NCBI RefSeq assembly: GCF_900168295.1
Contig: NZ_FVZL01000020.1
Location: 1 to 64,000 of the forward strand
Origin: Arthrobacter sp. P2b
GTDB lineage: Bacteria; Actinomycetota; Actinomycetes; Actinomycetales; Micrococcaceae
Length of the DNA: 64,000 nucleotides
Direction of reading: 5' to 3'
The notes below the pieces were generated by a model, which made no database searches, was not told where the DNA came from, and saw nothing but the letters and a program-made list of their open reading frames with translations. The position numbers and the translations under genes were made by a program. Of the stretch, positions 26,792-35,807 are shown piece by piece (positions within the stretch are counted from its first letter, which is position 1; every line of letters starts with the position of its first letter).

Positions 26792-28783
26792 GTGACCAAC
26801 TCCACCACCGAAGCCCTCCAGACCCGCGAGGAGCACGTCGTCGACGACCTTTACTGGCGGGACCGGTATGAGCCCATCGCGGAAGACGACGAGTTCCTGC
26901 AGAAGATCGTGGACACCTCGGACCTTCCGGCGCTGATGGTGGCGCTGGCGGCAGTAACGAAAGACTTCTCCCTGCTGCGCGAGGACCTCCGGCCGCCGCA
27001 GCCGCCCGCGGACATCGTAGGCGTGCCGCATGGCGGAATGAGTTCCGAACAGCAGGCGCAGGCGCGCGAGCTGGCTTTTGCTGCCCTGAAGCGGGTGCGG
27101 GACGAGCAGCTGACCAGCGTCAGTCTCCTGACTGAGGCCGAGGCCGATGACATCATCACCTGGATCACCAACGAAGCCAACCCCGAGTACCACCCCATGC
27201 TGATGCATGACATGGCCCTCGTTGAGGGCAAGAGCGGCAAGCCAAAGTGGGACTTCAAGGACATCGCGCTGGGCCGGGAGTTCAACGTGGCCGTCATCGG
27301 GTCAGGAGTTTCCGGGATGGCGGCCGCCTACCGGCTGAAGCAGGCCGGCATTCCCTACACCGTGTTCGAAAAGGGCCACACAGTCGGCGGCACCTGGTGG
27401 AAAAACACCTATCCCGGAGTACGCCTCGACACGCCCAACTACGCCTACAGTTTCTCCTTTGCCCAGCGTGACGACTGGCCCCAGCAGTTCTCGCAGGGGT
27501 CGGAGATTTTCGAGTACACCCGGCAGGTGGCCGAGCGCGGCGGTATCCTCGGTGAGATCGAATTCAACACCGAGGTTACGTCCGCCACCTATGACGAGGC
27601 CACTGGCCTGTGGAACGTGGACATCATCGATGCTTCCGGCCGGCCGGTCAGCCGCCAGTTCAATGCCGTGCTCTCTGCCGTCGGCCAGCTGGACCGGCCC
27701 AAGTATCCGGACGTCCAGGGACGCATGGACTTCGCCGGCATCCAGATGCACTCTGCCGAGTGGGACAACAGCGTCGATGTCACGGGCAAGCGGGTGGCGG
27801 TCATCGGCACCGGCGCCAGTGCCTACCAGATCGTCCCGGCAATCGTTGACCAGGTCTCCTCACTGACTGTCTTTCAGCGCAGCTCACCCTGGATGCTGCC
27901 CACCCAGGGCTACTACGCGGACATGCCGGACTCTGTCCAGTGGCTGGTCCGCAAGCTCCCGCATTACGGGCAGTGGCTGCGGTTTTGGCAGCACTGGCTC
28001 GGGGTGGAGGGCCGGCAGCACACCACCGTGGCGGAGCCGGGCTGGGACAAGCCCGGCAGTGTGTCCGCCGTCAACGCGAAGTGGCGCCAGGGCCTTACCG
28101 ACATCCTGGCCAAGCAGTACCAGGACCGCCCGGACCTGCTCGCCAAGGTCACCCCCGATTACATCGTGGGCGGCAAGCGCATGCTCCGGGACAACGGAGT
28201 CTGGGCCGAGTCGCTGAAGAAGCCCCAGTCCACGCTGGTCACAGAGGGGATTGAACGCATGACCCCCGCGGGTATCATCACGAAGGACGGCGTGCTCCAC
28301 GAGGTGGACATCATCGTCTACGCCACCGGCTTCCAGGCCTCCGAGTTTCTGGAGCCGTTGAAGATTACGGGCCTGCACGGCACGGACCTGCACGAATACT
28401 GGGGCGGCGACGCCAAGGCTTTCGCCGGCCTGACCGTGCCGAACTTCCCCAACCTGTTCATCATCACCGGCCCCAATACCGGCCACGTCGTCAACGGCAG
28501 CCTCTATTCGATGATCGAATACGGGGTCGAGTACATCCTTGAGTCGCTGCGCCTCATCATCGAAAAAGACCTTAAGGGTCTGGACCTGAAGCAAGAAGTA
28601 CTCGATGAATTCGTCGCCGGCCTGGATGCCGCCAACGCCACCAAGGCGTGGGGGCATCCCAGCGTTCACACCTGGTACAAGAACAAGTTCGGCCGGGTGT
28701 CCCAGATCTGGCCCCACCCCGTGTTGGACTTCTGGCAGATCACGCGCACCGTGAACCTCGACGACTACAACCAGCTGGCATGA
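26792..28783 (+). CDS. Baeyer-Villiger monooxygenase, 4-hydroxyacetophenone-monooxygenase-like
   Basis: 663 residues with a GTG start. The ~150-residue N-terminal extension is typical of 4-hydroxyacetophenone monooxygenase rather than cyclohexanone types. FAD-binding GSGVSG at ~170-175, the BVMO fingerprint FAGIQMHSAEW at about 313-323 (FxGxxxHxxxW), and a second nucleotide loop GTGASAYQ for NADPH. It inserts oxygen next to an aryl ketone to give an aryl ester. Its stop codon overlaps the esterase start (ATGA), so ester and esterase are made in step, as in 4-hydroxyacetophenone catabolism by HapE and its esterase. Confidence 0.9.
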   Translation: MTNSTTEALQTREEHVVDDLYWRDRYEPIAEDDEFLQKIVDTSDLPALMVALAAVTKDFSLLREDLRPPQPPADIVGVPHGGMSSEQQAQARELAFAALKRVRDEQLTSVSLLTEAEADDIITWITNEANPEYHPMLMHDMALVEGKSGKPKWDFKDIALGREFNVAVIGSGVSGMAAAYRLKQAGIPYTVFEKGHTVGGTWWKNTYPGVRLDTPNYAYSFSFAQRDDWPQQFSQGSEIFEYTRQVAERGGILGEIEFNTEVTSATYDEATGLWNVDIIDASGRPVSRQFNAVLSAVGQLDRPKYPDVQGRMDFAGIQMHSAEWDNSVDVTGKRVAVIGTGASAYQIVPAIVDQVSSLTVFQRSSPWMLPTQGYYADMPDSVQWLVRKLPHYGQWLRFWQHWLGVEGRQHTTVAEPGWDKPGSVSAVNAKWRQGLTDILAKQYQDRPDLLAKVTPDYIVGGKRMLRDNGVWAESLKKPQSTLVTEGIERMTPAGIITKDGVLHEVDIIVYATGFQASEFLEPLKITGLHGTDLHEYWGGDAKAFAGLTVPNFPNLFIITGPNTGHVVNGSLYSMIEYGVEYILESLRLIIEKDLKGLDLKQEVLDEFVAGLDAANATKAWGHPSVHTWYKNKFGRVSQIWPHPVLDFWQITRTVNLDDYNQLA

Positions 28784-30255
28784 GGACTGCCGCAACCGGG
28801 CCGCTTACGGGCATTCGTGCCGGGGAGGCCCTGTACAAAGTGGAAACCCACGACGGCGTGATTAGCGTCCGCGGCGTCCGTTACGGTCAGCGGCTGGATC
28901 CTGAGGACCGCTTCTCCACGCTGGGTGATCCCTCACCGGAGCGGCCCCAGGCTCCCGCGACGGTTTTCCCGCAGGCGCCCGGATCGCTGGACTGGCTGCT
29001 CGGCCCCGCACTGGCCCGGATGCCGCAGGACGAGGATTCCTTCCTGCTGGACATCTGGGCGCCCGAAGGCGCAAAGGATCTTCCGGTGCTGGTCTTCCTG
29101 CCCGGGGGAGCCTTCATCAGCGGCGCCGGGAACGTGCGCTGGTACGACGGCGGCCGGCTCGCCCGGGAGGGCCGTGCCGTGGTGGTCACCGTCAACTACC
29201 GGCTCGGAGCGCTCGGTCTGCTCAACGGCGAAGGCGACGCCGCAGCCCCTGGCCCGCGGAACCTTGCGGCCGGCGACATCCTGCAGGCGTTGACCTGGAT
29301 TCACCGGAACATCCACGCGTTCGGCGGCAACCCCGAAGCTACCACCCTGGCGGGCCACTCCGCCGGGGCGTGGTACGCGTACGTTCTGAGCTTTGCGGGG
29401 CAGGCGCGCGGCCTGTTCAACCGGACCGCCCTGTTCAGCCTGCCCTGGCAGCCTCCCCTGAACGAGACGGAGTTCGCCGAGCGGTCCAGGCTGTTTGCAG
29501 CGGCCCTGGGGGATGGCGACGGTGCCGGCCACAGCACGGGGGACATCCTGGCCGCACAGGCCGCGGTGTCCAAGGCCTATGCAGGCAGGAGCCTCGGCCT
29601 GATGCCGGCAGCGGACGGGGAACTCATTCCGTCCTGGGCGATGGACTTCGAGGCCGCGGCGGCCGCAATGCATGTGGACGCGCTGCTGCTGAGCAGCACC
29701 GACGATGAAGCGGCCGCGTTCCTGCACGCCCTTCCCGTCCAGGCCGTCGGCGCGCAACAGCTTGCCGGCTTTGTCGAAGCGCACTTCGAAGCCGCCGCCG
29801 AGGCCACGTCCTTCATCGAAGAACGGCATCCTGCGGGGACGGACCACAGGAAGCTCGTGGAGGCCATGAGCCTGCACCAATTCCGACTGGCCGCCACCGA
29901 GCTGGCAGGCCGGGCGGACCAGTCCGAGATTCCCGCCACGCTGCTGCGGTTCTCCGTGCGCAGCAGGCTGGACGGCGCCGGCAGCCCGCACTGCTTTGAA
30001 CTGCCTTTCCTGTTCGGAAACGGCGCAGACTGGCACGATGCCCCGATGCTCGGCGGGTTCCCCGCCGAGGTCTTCGACAACGTGTCGGACCGGCTCCGGC
30101 CACTCCTGCTCGGCTTTGTCGCGGACGGCGTAGCCCGGACGCCCGAAGGCCAGCCCGTGCCCCGCTTCGATCCGAAGTGCCCCGCACTGCATAAGGTGAG
30201 TGAAACCGGAAGCGGTACCGCCGTCGTCGAGCCTGAACTGCGTCCGCGACGCTAG
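28780..30255 (+). CDS. Carboxylesterase type B, partner of the BVMO
   Basis: 491 residues from the ATG at 28780, which overlaps the BVMO stop. Oxyanion loop PGGAFISG near residue 108 and nucleophile GHSAGAW (Ser about 193), in the order of type B carboxylesterases. The acid and histidine of the triad lie in the C-terminal half (CFELPFLFGN region). It probably hydrolyses the phenyl acetate-type ester made by the BVMO to a phenol plus acetate. No signal peptide, so it is cytoplasmic. Confidence 0.87.
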   Translation: MRTAATGPLTGIRAGEALYKVETHDGVISVRGVRYGQRLDPEDRFSTLGDPSPERPQAPATVFPQAPGSLDWLLGPALARMPQDEDSFLLDIWAPEGAKDLPVLVFLPGGAFISGAGNVRWYDGGRLAREGRAVVVTVNYRLGALGLLNGEGDAAAPGPRNLAAGDILQALTWIHRNIHAFGGNPEATTLAGHSAGAWYAYVLSFAGQARGLFNRTALFSLPWQPPLNETEFAERSRLFAAALGDGDGAGHSTGDILAAQAAVSKAYAGRSLGLMPAADGELIPSWAMDFEAAAAAMHVDALLLSSTDDEAAAFLHALPVQAVGAQQLAGFVEAHFEAAAEATSFIEERHPAGTDHRKLVEAMSLHQFRLAATELAGRADQSEIPATLLRFSVRSRLDGAGSPHCFELPFLFGNGADWHDAPMLGGFPAEVFDNVSDRLRPLLLGFVADGVARTPEGQPVPRFDPKCPALHKVSETGSGTAVVEPELRPRR

Positions 30256-30288
30256 GCCCCTGCAAGAAGGAAAGACTACTGAACCGAA

Positions 30289-30330
30289 AACGCCGGTGGA
30301 GCCGTCCGAAGGGGCGACTCCACCGGCGTT
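30289..30330. terminator. 13-bp stem bidirectional terminator
   Basis: AACGCCGGTGGAG and CTCCACCGGCGTT form a perfect stem between the convergent esterase and alcohol dehydrogenase genes. Confidence 0.78.
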
Positions 30331-30350
30331 AAGGCGGATGTTGGCGGATC

Positions 30351-31442
30351 TCAGAAGCTCGTGATCACCGAGCGGGCCACCGATCCGCCGCGCAACAGGT
30401 CGTAGCCGTCATTGATCTGGTCCAGGGAGATGCGCTTGGAAACCAGCTCATCCAGCTTGAACCGGCCCTGCAGGTAGAGCTCCGCGTACATCGGGACGTC
30501 GATTTTCAGGTTGGTGGAGCCCATGGCCACGCCGCGGATGCCCTTCTGCTTGCCCATCAAGTCGCCGAACGGCGTCAGTTCCAGGCGGGTTTCCGGTTTC
30601 TGGACGCCGATGAGGAATACCGTTCCGCCGATGTCCAGCATGGCGACGGCATCCAGCGCCGTCTGCTTCAAGCCGATCACTTCAAACGCACACGTGACGC
30701 CACCGCCGGTGAGGTCCTTGACCGCCTGCACGCAGTCCGCCTCCCCGGCATTGACGACGTCCGTGGCGCCGAACACCTTGGCGAGTTCCAGCTTCGCCGG
30801 CTGCAAATCGATCGCGATGATCCTGCGCGCCCCGGCCAGGGCGGCGCCCTGGATGACGTTAAGGCCCACCCCACCGCAGCCAATGACGGCAACAGTATCT
30901 CCCGGGCGGATTCGGGCCGAGTTGATGGCTGCCCCGGCCCCCGTCACCACACCACAACCCAGGAGCGCAGCACGGTCGAAAGGGATGTCCTTGCTGACAG
31001 AAACAACGGTGTTCTCATGGACGAGCACCTGTTCGGCAAATCCGCCGACGCCGATGAACTGCGTCAGCGCCTCACCGCTGCGGCTCAGCCGCGGGCCCTG
31101 GCCCGGGGTCCTTTGCGTTTCCTGTGGATGTCGGCACTGATAGGGCCGGCCCGTCAGGCACCCCCGGCAGTGGCCGCAACTGTGGATAGGCGATGACACC
31201 ACGTGATCACCCACGCGGAACTCCGTGACGTCCGGGCCTACTTCGGCCACCACACCGGCGATCTCGTGGCCGAGCACGGCGGGCATGGGGAAACCCAGGT
31301 TTGTTCCGGCCACATGCATATCGCTGTGGCACAAGCCGCTGGCGCGGACATCGATAAGCACCTCACGGCCGACCGGACGTGCAATGTCGATGTCCTGGAC
31401 CTGGAACTGCTGATCCACACCGTCAATTACTGCTGCTTTCAT
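30351..31442 (-). CDS. Zn-dependent alcohol dehydrogenase, class III/MDR type (copy 1)
   Basis: 363 residues from the ATG at 31442. Catalytic-zinc ligands Cys38 (GLCHSD) with LGHE, structural-zinc cysteines in CGHCRGCLTGRPYQC, cofactor loop GCGGVGLNVI. Its divergent neighbour at 31600 is a paralogue: both end ARSVITSF and share most cofactor-domain phrases (AELYLQGR, GDTVAVIG). It would oxidise a secondary benzylic alcohol to the aryl ketone used by the BVMO, or an alcohol to an aldehyde. Confidence 0.88.
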   Translation of the reverse strand: MKAAVIDGVDQQFQVQDIDIARPVGREVLIDVRASGLCHSDMHVAGTNLGFPMPAVLGHEIAGVVAEVGPDVTEFRVGDHVVSSPIHSCGHCRGCLTGRPYQCRHPQETQRTPGQGPRLSRSGEALTQFIGVGGFAEQVLVHENTVVSVSKDIPFDRAALLGCGVVTGAGAAINSARIRPGDTVAVIGCGGVGLNVIQGAALAGARRIIAIDLQPAKLELAKVFGATDVVNAGEADCVQAVKDLTGGGVTCAFEVIGLKQTALDAVAMLDIGGTVFLIGVQKPETRLELTPFGDLMGKQKGIRGVAMGSTNLKIDVPMYAELYLQGRFKLDELVSKRISLDQINDGYDLLRGGSVARSVITSF

Positions 31443-31599
31443 TCCTGCTGGTTTCCCCTCGAAAAGTGAGCCGGACCTGCCGGCATGGACGTGACGCGGC
31501 CCACAAATACAAATATAGTGGGAGGTGAAGTGCAAAATCCATGAATTATCGATTATTTTCGGGCGAGCATCGCGCTTACCAGTAGGCAGGGAGTCCAGC

Positions 31600-32685
31600 A
31601 TGAGAGCTGCAGTCATCAACGAAATCAACGGCCGTTTCGATGTGGAAGAGATCAGCATCGGTGATCCCGTAGGCTGCGAAGTCCTGGTGGAAGTCAAGGC
31701 TGCAGGGCTGTGCCACTCGGATCTGTTGGTCGCTTCAATTGACCGCGGACGCCCGCTTCCCCTGGTTGTTGGACATGAGATGGCCGGCGTTGTGGCCGCC
31801 GTCGGACCTGAGGTCCGGGACCTTGCCGTAGGGGACCAGGTGGTTGGCTCCGAAGTGAAGTTCTGCGCGCACTGTGATGAATGCCTTGCCGGCCACAGCT
31901 ACCGTTGCGTCAATCCCGGTGAAGTGTCCCGGCCGCGCACTGCAGGGTCCAAGCTGCGCCGAAACAGTGGGGATGTGCACGCTTTTGGCGTCGCCGCCTT
32001 CGCCGAGTACACCATTTGCCATGCCAACTCGCTCGTGAAGATCCCCAGGGAGCTGCCCTTCCCCCAGGCGGCCGTGCTCAGCTGCGCGGCCATCACCGGC
32101 GTGGGTGCCGCGGTCAATACGGCAAAGGTCCAGCCCGGCGACACGGTGGCCGTGATCGGCCTGGGCGGCATTGGCCTTAACGTCCTGTCCGGGGCCCGGA
32201 TCGCCGGGGCCACCACCATCATTGGTGTGGACGTGCATCCGGCCAAGCTCACGCTGGCAGCGCGCTTCGGTGCCACCCACGTAGTGAACTCCAGCGAGGA
32301 GGACGCCGTGGCAAAGGTGCGCCAGATCAGCGGGCGGGGAGTGCAACACTCTTTCGAGGCTATCGGCCTCGGGCTGACGCAGGCTCAGGCCATCGAGATG
32401 ACCCGCGTGGGTGGCGGCGCGTACTTCATCGGCATACCCCAGGGCGCGCCCCTGGAGGTGGACGTACTGCGCTCTCTCATCGCCTCCCAGCGGCGCATCC
32501 AGGGCGTGTACATGGGTTCGAGCAACATACGCCGGGATATTCCGAGGTACGCCGAGCTTTACCTGCAGGGCCGCCTGAACCTCGATGACCTGGTGGCGCA
32601 GGAAATCCCGCTCGAGGGGATCAACGATGCCTACCGGCTCCAGGAGTCCGGGGCGATCGCGCGCAGCGTAATTACCTCATTCTGA
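31600..32685 (+). CDS. Zn-dependent alcohol dehydrogenase, class III/MDR type (copy 2)
   Basis: 361 residues from the ATG at 31600. GLCHSDLLV and VGHEMAG carry the catalytic zinc ligands, CAHCDECLAGHSYRC the structural zinc, GLGGIGLNVL the NAD site. About half identical to the divergent copy 1 by eye. The 157-bp region between them has an AT-rich centre (GAATTATCGATTATTTTCG), likely a shared control site. Different substrates or opposite reaction directions could explain keeping both. Confidence 0.88.
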   Translation: MRAAVINEINGRFDVEEISIGDPVGCEVLVEVKAAGLCHSDLLVASIDRGRPLPLVVGHEMAGVVAAVGPEVRDLAVGDQVVGSEVKFCAHCDECLAGHSYRCVNPGEVSRPRTAGSKLRRNSGDVHAFGVAAFAEYTICHANSLVKIPRELPFPQAAVLSCAAITGVGAAVNTAKVQPGDTVAVIGLGGIGLNVLSGARIAGATTIIGVDVHPAKLTLAARFGATHVVNSSEEDAVAKVRQISGRGVQHSFEAIGLGLTQAQAIEMTRVGGGAYFIGIPQGAPLEVDVLRSLIASQRRIQGVYMGSSNIRRDIPRYAELYLQGRLNLDDLVAQEIPLEGINDAYRLQESGAIARSVITSF

Positions 32686-32828
32686 CCACAGGGGCAGTGC
32701 CAAGCAGGATGGCCATTGCCAAGTGCATGATGTTTATATAAAATCATCTAAAGAATGCATTTTCCTCTCACAATGTTGTGAAGGTTCCACCGGTGCCACC
32801 CCTGGTACCAGCCAAGAAGGAGTTCAAA

Positions 32829-34349
32829 GTGACTGCACGCACCGGAGCAGAGTACAAGCGGGGCCTGGATGACGGCCGCGAAGTCTGGCTGGGGTCGGAG
32901 CGCGTCTCCGTTCTCGAACACCCGGCCTTCAAAGGGTCCGTTGAAGGCATGGCGGGCTACTTCGATTACCAGCACAAGTACGCGGCGGACTGCCTGACCA
33001 CCCACCCGGAAACGGGGGAGTCCATGAACGTAAGCCTCTCGCTGCCGAAGAACGCAGATGACATTGCCCTCAGGCACCGGGCCTTCGACCGGTTGGCCCG
33101 CTACTCCAACGGCATGCTGGGCCGCACCCCGGACTACGTCAACGTGGTCCTGGCCGGCCACGTCTCCCGCCGTGACATCTTCGACCGCTCCGGAGACCCG
33201 GTATACCACCAGCGGCTGGCGGCCTATCACCGCGAAGTGATCGAAAAGGACCTTGCCCTGACCCACACCATTGTGCACGCGGCCATCGACAAGAGTGTCG
33301 GCGAGCTGCAGGGCATGAACGAGGAACTCACGCTTCGTGTGGTGGAACGGACCGAAAAGGGACTTATCGTCAAGGGCGCCAAGATGCTGGCCACCCTGGG
33401 CCCCATCGCGGACGAACTGTACGTCTACCCGGCAGTTCCCATCCAGAAGGGCTTCGAGGAATACGCCATTTCCTTCGCGATCCCGGTGGCCACTCCCGGC
33501 GTCGTGGCCGTGTGCCGCGACCACTACGGCGTGGACGCCGATGTTGCGGACAAGCCATTCTCGTCGCGCTTTGACGAGCAGGACGCCGTCATCATTTTCG
33601 ATGACGTGCTGGTTCCGTGGGACCGCGTGTTCATCGACGGCAACCTGGACGTCTACAACGGCATCAATGCCGGCACCGCGTCCGGCAACACCCAGCAGCA
33701 GACGGCCATCCGTGCCGCCGTAAAGCTGGAGTTCGCCTACGATCTCTGCACGCAGATCGCCAAGGTGACCGGCACCGAGAACAAGCCCGACGTCGGCGCC
33801 ATGCTCGGCGAGATCTACACCTACCTCCGCCTCACCCGCGCGGCCATCCACTCCGCCGAGATGCGGGCCTCGGACTGGGGCGACGGCGCGTTCTTCTGCC
33901 ACGACGACATCAGCGCACTGCGCGCCATCATGCCCGGCTGGATGATCCGCATCAACGAAATCATTAAGTCCATGGGCTCACACAACCTGCTGGCCACCCC
34001 CACCGGCGGTGCCTTCGACGATCCGCGCCTGGGTCCGCTGCTCAAGAAATACCTCCCCGGCGCAAACGGCATCAGTGCCCAGGAACGCGCCCGCATCATG
34101 CGCACCGCCTGGGACTTCGCCGGCTCGGCACTGGGCAGCCGGATCGAGCTTTACGAGCGCTTCTACCTCGGCAGCATCGGCCGCGCCCGGGCCCTGGACC
34201 ACCGCAAGGCCCAGGCAGCCGGGGAGACCGGCGCCTACCAGGCGATGTTCGAGGAAATTGACGGCCTGCCCGCGACACCAAGCGCTTTGCCAGAGGGCGA
34301 AATTGCCGCGCCTGTGGCTGACCGGGTCGCCGTCGGAGCGCGGGGCTAG
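32829..34349 (+). CDS. HpaB-family 4-hydroxyphenylacetate 3-monooxygenase-like oxygenase
   Basis: 506 residues from a GTG at 32829 with AAGGAG six bases upstream; an upstream ATG at 32778 is less likely. It follows the HpaB/acyl-CoA-dehydrogenase-like fold: TARTGAEYKRGLDDGREVWL at the start, ATLGPIADELYVYP in the middle, and GSALGSRIELYERFYLG near the end. Uses FADH2 from a reductase to hydroxylate a phenol ortho to its OH. The reductase fusion two genes downstream is the probable partner. Upstream AT-rich sequence (GCATGATGTTTATATAAAATC) may hold the operator. Confidence 0.9.
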   Translation: MTARTGAEYKRGLDDGREVWLGSERVSVLEHPAFKGSVEGMAGYFDYQHKYAADCLTTHPETGESMNVSLSLPKNADDIALRHRAFDRLARYSNGMLGRTPDYVNVVLAGHVSRRDIFDRSGDPVYHQRLAAYHREVIEKDLALTHTIVHAAIDKSVGELQGMNEELTLRVVERTEKGLIVKGAKMLATLGPIADELYVYPAVPIQKGFEEYAISFAIPVATPGVVAVCRDHYGVDADVADKPFSSRFDEQDAVIIFDDVLVPWDRVFIDGNLDVYNGINAGTASGNTQQQTAIRAAVKLEFAYDLCTQIAKVTGTENKPDVGAMLGEIYTYLRLTRAAIHSAEMRASDWGDGAFFCHDDISALRAIMPGWMIRINEIIKSMGSHNLLATPTGGAFDDPRLGPLLKKYLPGANGISAQERARIMRTAWDFAGSALGSRIELYERFYLGSIGRARALDHRKAQAAGETGAYQAMFEEIDGLPATPSALPEGEIAAPVADRVAVGARG

Positions 34350-34357
34350 GATCCGCC

Positions 34358-35791
34358 ATGACGGCGCAGACAGCGGAGGCCGCCGGCCTCGAGAGCAGTG
34401 CGGAGAACACGACGTGCACAGTGGCCAGGCATGTGGTGGACACCGGCTTCGAGGCATTCGACGCCGGCACTGTGGACCGGGCAAAGATCCGGCTCATCGA
34501 CTCGCTGGGCAACATCGCCGCAGGCCACCGCGCCCAGGGCAACGGCGCCGTCCTGGACCTTGCCCGCCGCTGGGGCGGCACGCCGGAATCAAGCGTGCTG
34601 GTCCACGGCGCCCGCCTGCCGGCGCACAACGCGGCCATGGTCAACGCGGTCATGATGCGGTCCTACGACTTCGAGCCGATCGGCGCGGAATATGAGGACC
34701 ACACGCAATCCGCCGCCCACATCAGCGGGACCACCGTTCCGGTGGCCCTGGCCGTCGCGGAGCAGCAGCGGTCCTCGGGCCGGGACTTTCTCACGGCACT
34801 GATTGTGGGGGACGACCTCACCTCGCGGCTCGCCGCGGCATCGGGCTTTGACGTCTACGGCGGGCAGGACAACACCGGCACCGTCAACGGCCTCGGCGGC
34901 ACCGCCATCGCCGCCAAGCTCATGGGGCTGGACGCGGTTCAAGTCCGGAATGCGTTGGGAATCGCGGTGAACCAGCTGTCCGGAACCGTGGCCAACATCT
35001 TCGATCAAACCCTGGCGTTCAAGCTGCCCATCGCCTTCGCCGCGCGCAACTCCGTCGTGTCCGCGGAGCTGGCTCAGGCGGGGTTCACCGGGCCGGTGGA
35101 TGCCATCGCAGGCCGGCACGGGTTTTTGGACATGTACTGCTCCTCCCCGGCACCGGAGAAGGTGACCCGCCGGCTCGGCCACGCCTTCTATGCAGACTGC
35201 GTGATCAAGCCCTGGGCCTCCTGCCGGGCCAGCCACCCCTCGCTGGACGCGTGTGTGCGGCTGGCAACGGAAAACCGGCTGAACGAGGACGAGATTGAGG
35301 AGATTCTCATCCACGTGACCCCGCGGACCCTGAAGGGTTTCGTGGGCCAGCCGTTCGTGATCGGGGAGTGCCCGGAGGTTTCGGGCGCCTTCAGCATCCG
35401 GTTCACGGCGGCAACCGCCCTGATGTACAGGACCGTGCGGCCGGAACACCTAACGCTGGAGCACATGCAGGCTCCGCGCCTGCAGCGGCTGCTGGAGAAG
35501 ATCCGGCTGGTTGATTCCCTGCCGCCCGCGGAATCGCTCACCGCCGAAGTGGAGCTTCGCCTACGGGACGGTTCCCTTCTCAAGACCCGGACGGATGTGC
35601 CCAAGGGGGACATCTACGCCAGCCCCATGAGCGAGGCCGAGATCCTGGACAAGTATTACGCCAACACCGCATTTGGCGGCAGGACCTCACGAGGGAATGC
35701 CGAGGAAGCGGTACGGCTCATCCAGCGCCTGGAGGAGCTGGACAGCCTGGCACCCCTCATCAAACTCTTCACACCCGACCTTCAGCACTAA
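34358..35791 (+). CDS. MmgE/PrpD-family protein
   Basis: 477 residues. The family includes 2-methylcitrate dehydratase, cis-aconitate decarboxylase and iminodisuccinate epimerase. Recognisable segments are IRLIDSLGNIAAGH, SYDFEP, HISGTTVPVALAVAE and KPWASCRASHPSLDA. It begins nine bases after the hydroxylase and ends 16 before the reductase, so it sits inside the oxygenase/reductase operon. A role on a carboxylated ring-cleavage product (hydration, decarboxylation or isomerisation) is plausible; sequence does not specify which. Confidence 0.85.
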   Translation: MTAQTAEAAGLESSAENTTCTVARHVVDTGFEAFDAGTVDRAKIRLIDSLGNIAAGHRAQGNGAVLDLARRWGGTPESSVLVHGARLPAHNAAMVNAVMMRSYDFEPIGAEYEDHTQSAAHISGTTVPVALAVAEQQRSSGRDFLTALIVGDDLTSRLAAASGFDVYGGQDNTGTVNGLGGTAIAAKLMGLDAVQVRNALGIAVNQLSGTVANIFDQTLAFKLPIAFAARNSVVSAELAQAGFTGPVDAIAGRHGFLDMYCSSPAPEKVTRRLGHAFYADCVIKPWASCRASHPSLDACVRLATENRLNEDEIEEILIHVTPRTLKGFVGQPFVIGECPEVSGAFSIRFTAATALMYRTVRPEHLTLEHMQAPRLQRLLEKIRLVDSLPPAESLTAEVELRLRDGSLLKTRTDVPKGDIYASPMSEAEILDKYYANTAFGGRTSRGNAEEAVRLIQRLEELDSLAPLIKLFTPDLQH

Positions 35792-35807
35792 ATCCCAGGA
35801 GGATGAA

